A program made the position numbers and the translations under genes. A stretch of DNA of 43,437 bases from an uncultured Alphaproteobacteria bacterium (GTDB taxonomy: Bacteria > Pseudomonadota > Alphaproteobacteria > Caulobacterales > Parvularculaceae), in the NCBI GenBank assembly GCA_937895955.1, contig CALAZI010000011.1, forward strand, positions 1 through 43,437. Direction: 5' to 3'. Below the pieces are notes generated by a model. That model saw only the letters and a program-made list of their open reading frames with translations. It did no database searches and had not been told where the DNA came from. Positions within the stretch are counted from its first letter, which is position 1. Every line of letters starts with the position of its first letter. Below are positions 41,300 through 43,437 of the stretch, piece after piece.

Positions 41300-42232
41300 C
41301 TAGGCGGCGTCGGCGCGCGCCTCTTCAAGCGCGAGGATCGCTTTCTTGCGCGCCGCGCCCCAGCGATAATTATGGACGACGCCGGAGGAGAGAATGACCC
41401 GGTGGCAGGGGATCAGCAGCGAAATCATGTTGGCGCCGACCGCCGCGCCGACGGCGCGCGAGGCTTTGGGCGCGCCGATAGACTTCGCCAGATCGCCATA
41501 GGTTACGCATTTGCCGGGCGGAATTTTCAGCAGCGCCTCCCAGATTTTCAGCTGGAAATTGGTGCCCTGAACGTAAAGACCGAGCGGTTTGTCGAGCGCC
41601 TGGCCATTGGCGAAGGAAAAGGCGCGTGCGGCGATCGGCGCGATAAACGCCGCATCTTCCGCGAATGTCGCCGCCGGCCAGTCGCCTTTCATTTCGCGAA
41701 GCGAGCGCGCGAGCCCGTCTGGCTCCGTAAAGGAAAGCCAGCAAACGCCTTTTTCGGTCGCGCCGATCAGCGTGCGGCCGAACGGCCCGTCGACTTCGGC
41801 GTAGCGGATGAACTCGCCTTCGCCTTTGCGACGATAGGCGCCGGGCGTCATCGCCTCGGCGACGAGGAAAAGATCGTGCAGGCGCGAGGGGCCGGAAAGT
41901 CCGGCGGCGAAAGCCGCCTCCATCACGCTTGATCCCTCATCCATCGCGCGCCGCGCTTCAGCAGCGGCGAGGAACTGCAGGAAGCGCTTGGGCGAGACGC
42001 CCGCCCCTTCCTTGAAGATGCGCTGGAAATGGCTGGGGCTCATGCCGACGACGCCGGCCGCATCCTCAAGGCTCGGCGCGGTTTCCGCGTTCGCGACGAG
42101 GAAGTCGATCGCGCGGGCGATCGGGGCGTAGCCGTCCAGCCTCACAGGCATGCGGGTTTCGGGCTGCGGCGAGGTTCGGTCGAGGGTCATCACATTGCTC
42201 ATAGCCGGAATTTGGCCCGTCCGGACCGTCAT
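41300..42232 (-). CDS. AraC-type regulator / O6-methylguanine-DNA methyltransferase fusion
   Basis: This DNA repair and regulatory fusion has an AraC-type helix-turn-helix (about residues 40-135; DAAGVVGMSPSHFQRIFKEGAGVSPKRFLQF) followed by a suicide methyltransferase domain (about 155-305). The latter contains the NFQLKIWEALLKIPPGK region, PKASRAVGAAVGANMISLLIPCHRVI with the acceptor cysteine, and SGVVHNYRWGAARKKAIL. The N-terminal zinc-binding Ada domain (methylphosphotriester acceptor) is missing. How it would activate transcription is therefore unclear. The start is one of ATGs at 42232, 42202 or 42190. Confidence 0.9.
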   Translation of the reverse strand: MTVRTGQIPAMSNVMTLDRTSPQPETRMPVRLDGYAPIARAIDFLVANAETAPSLEDAAGVVGMSPSHFQRIFKEGAGVSPKRFLQFLAAAEARRAMDEGSSVMEAAFAAGLSGPSRLHDLFLVAEAMTPGAYRRKGEGEFIRYAEVDGPFGRTLIGATEKGVCWLSFTEPDGLARSLREMKGDWPAATFAEDAAFIAPIAARAFSFANGQALDKPLGLYVQGTNFQLKIWEALLKIPPGKCVTYGDLAKSIGAPKASRAVGAAVGANMISLLIPCHRVILSSGVVHNYRWGAARKKAILALEEARADAA

Positions 42233-42335
42233 AACGACCCGGTTCTTGCGGAAAAAGCGCGGCGCCCAGGCCCGCCGTTTTACCAGACGTTAACCATAAG
42301 GGCGCGTTATTTCATCCGCTCAGGAGGGCGGCCAT

Positions 42336-42698
42336 ATGGAAGATCTTAAGGACATCATCAGCCTCGGCTTTTCGGGCGCGGATATCGTCCGCGCGCTCAT
42401 CATCGCTTTCGTGCTGGCGATCCTGCCGAAAAAGAAGCGCTCTTCCTGGTTCCTCGGCGCGATCGCGCTCTTCATCGACCGGCTTGTCTGGCCGATCACC
42501 GGGATGGGCCTTGCAGGTTCGGACATCCATTCGATCTACGCCTCGATCGGCGCGCTCGGCAAAACGCTGATCGACGATCTCGGCCTTTACGTCGTTCGCT
42601 ATCTCGGCCTTGTCGTGATGATCGCCGCCTTCATGGCCATGCGGAACAATTTGAACGCAAGGCTCGACCCGCCGAAAGCCAAAGCCGCCGCCGCGTAG
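42336..42698 (+). CDS. Small membrane protein of unknown function
   Basis: I do not recognise this 120-residue protein. It has hydrophobic helices at about 17-33, 39-57 (with a WPITGMGLAG turn following) and 78-100, and a basic, alanine- and lysine-rich end. CAGGAGGG precedes the ATG by seven bases, the strongest ribosome site in the region. It is divergent from the Ada-like gene and followed by a 406-base gap without a gene. Confidence 0.75.
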   Translation: MEDLKDIISLGFSGADIVRALIIAFVLAILPKKKRSSWFLGAIALFIDRLVWPITGMGLAGSDIHSIYASIGALGKTLIDDLGLYVVRYLGLVVMIAAFMAMRNNLNARLDPPKAKAAAA

Positions 42699-43104
42699 TT
42701 TTCCGTATTATCCGGATAATCTCCGCGTCGGACCATAGCTTGAATCCAACTCGCATGCGGGCTGCAACGTTTTTGTACGGATAATCCGCATATGCGCGGA
42801 TCGTGTTGAATTCATCCGTTCGGCGAATTCCGCCGGCTGTTTTCGCTGTTCACTTGTCAAAGAGCCGCGCCGTTTCGCAACGGCGCCGACTTATCGACTT
42901 GGGAATGACGCGCGCGCATTCAAGCCGCCTAAAAAATGTATTTTCATTCGGCTTTGCACCCATCTGGCGAAATCATGGGCGAAAAAGTGAGCGCGCGCTC
43001 ACATCATCATTGCAGATCGCACTACCCGCTCATTCCGGCGAGCGTGTCGCGTAATTTCATTTATTCGCACGTCATCGCGCGCGAGCGCTGGCAGAACGAG
43101 TTAA
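42699..43104. other. 406-base intergenic stretch without a convincing gene
   Basis: No frame here has a good ribosome site together with genome-like codon use. The stretch opens AT-richer than its surroundings and holds related palindromes built on CGGATAAT (42707-42801). The second half has no structure I can name. The frame at 42803-43054 looks non-coding to me. Confidence 0.5.
42707..42801. repeat. Two palindromes sharing CGGATAAT
   Basis: ATTATCCGGATAAT (42707-42720) is a perfect 14-base palindrome. CGGATAATCCG (42778-42788) is a perfect odd palindrome. ATCCGC (42784-42789) and GCGGAT (42796-42801) form a further inverted pair around a six-base spacer. The shared octamer CGGATAAT occurs at both sites 65 bases apart. 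They could be operator sites for an unidentified regulator; no target is evident. Confidence 0.5.
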
Positions 43105-43437
43105 TCACACCCGCCGGAACGCCAGCACCGCATTCAGCCCGCCGAAAGCGAAGGAATTCGACAACGCAAGATCGATGCGCCGCTCGCGCGCTTCATTCGG
43201 ACAATAATCGAGATCGCAAGCGGGGTCCGGCTCGTCGTAATTGATCGTCGGCGGAACGACGCCCGCCTCCATCGCCTTCAACGTCGCGATCGCCTCGATC
43301 GCGCCGGCGGCGCCGAGCAAATGGCCGTGCATCGACTTGGTCGATGAGACGACGAGCTTGTCAGCGCCGGCGCCGAACGCATCGCGGATCGCTTTGGTTT
43401 CGGTCGGATCGTTCAAGAGCGTGCCGGTGCCGTGCGC
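43105..43437 (-). CDS. fabF: Beta-ketoacyl-ACP synthase (FabF-like), N-terminus beyond window
   Basis: This condensing enzyme extends fatty acyl chains with malonyl-ACP. Only the last 110 residues are present. They begin AHGTGTLLNDPTETKAIR, where the histidine is one of the two active-site histidines. The other active-site segment, STKSMHGHLLGAAGAIE, and the C-terminal NSFAFGGLNAVLAFRR follow. The frame is open to the right edge (ALA-HIS at 43437), so this is a fragment of a longer gene, not a short protein. FabF and related KAS II-type enzymes cannot be fully separated from this end alone. Confidence 0.92.
   Translation of the reverse strand, partial: AHGTGTLLNDPTETKAIRDAFGAGADKLVVSSTKSMHGHLLGAAGAIEAIATLKAMEAGVVPPTINYDEPDPACDLDYCPNEARERRIDLALSNSFAFGGLNAVLAFRRV

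Noticed and set aside
40172..41932. 586-codon plus-strand frame opposite secD, yajC and the Ada-like gene
   Set aside because: It runs antisense to three well-supported genes, has an arginine/aspartate-rich composition and no domain, and is an artefact of GC-biased codon use in the real genes.
42803..43054. 83-codon plus-strand frame in the 42699-43104 gap
   Set aside because: It starts at TTG with no ribosome site, has a codon pattern unlike neighbours, and shows no motif.
1..43437. CRISPR arrays, prophage, insertion sequences or tRNA genes
   Set aside because: No direct-repeat array, transposase frame, integrase or cloverleaf was found; the only CCA-ended RNA structure is the tmRNA.

Overview
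The window looks like chromosomal core DNA from a GC-rich alphaproteobacterium (roughly 60% G+C by eye). Evidence for this is a circularly permuted two-piece tmRNA gene lying next to an SspB-type ClpXP adaptor, a perfect CtrA-type box (TTAA-N7-TTAA), the hflK-hflC-degP order, the mreBCD-mrdA-rodA cluster, and a GlnE-like protein. The gene set resembles Caulobacterales, Parvularculales or Hyphomonadales relatives, but no rRNA is present to settle the family. There is no prophage, insertion sequence, CRISPR array or tRNA gene.

Layout. 1-2800 (minus): mlaE-mlaF-mlaD phospholipid transporter, with mlaD cut by the left edge. 2958-7471: a CHASE2 protein with a degenerate cyclase domain, a lipoprotein, proline iminopeptidase, and a small Hpt phosphotransfer protein behind a CtrA-like box. 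7501-13231 (minus): the cell-shape operon mreB-mreC-mreD-mrdA-rodA, preceded by a TVP38/DedA-like membrane protein. 14322-16706: a degenerate GH24 lysozyme-like gene, miaA and serB, packed so tightly that miaA shares its start tetranucleotide with serB and its stop tetranucleotide with the lysozyme-like gene. 16753-20279 (minus): hflK-hflC-degP membrane and periplasmic quality control. 20429-22685: mrp/apbC and a periplasmic two-domain protein. 22837-24610 (minus): a coupled thyA-acetyltransferase-folA operon. 24733-26525: a DUF4153 membrane protein and an XRE-like regulator.

26672-27709 carries ssrA (tmRNA, tag ANDNYSEEFALAA) followed by sspB, so the tagging RNA and the adaptor for its tag sit side by side. 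27713-28585 (minus) is a three-gene cassette of two small membrane proteins and a 62-residue XRE regulator. It is divided from a lipoprotein amidohydrolase (28684-30114) by a perfect inverted repeat that reads as a -35/-10 promoter on both strands and carries two near-identical operator-like repeats. After this come fumC, two small genes, a full-length GlnE-like protein without its recognisable active-site aspartates, a CLC channel, an NDUFAF6-like protein, sodB, the yajC-secD-secF translocase genes, an AraC-type/O6-methylguanine methyltransferase fusion, a small membrane protein, and the C-terminal end of a fabF-type ketoacyl synthase cut by the right edge.

The most interesting material is the small XRE/membrane cassette with its symmetric promoter, and a set of enzyme-fold proteins whose catalytic residues look lost (cyclase, lysozyme, GlnE, squalene synthase-like). 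All residue statements come from reading the translations by eye; no alignments or searches were run.
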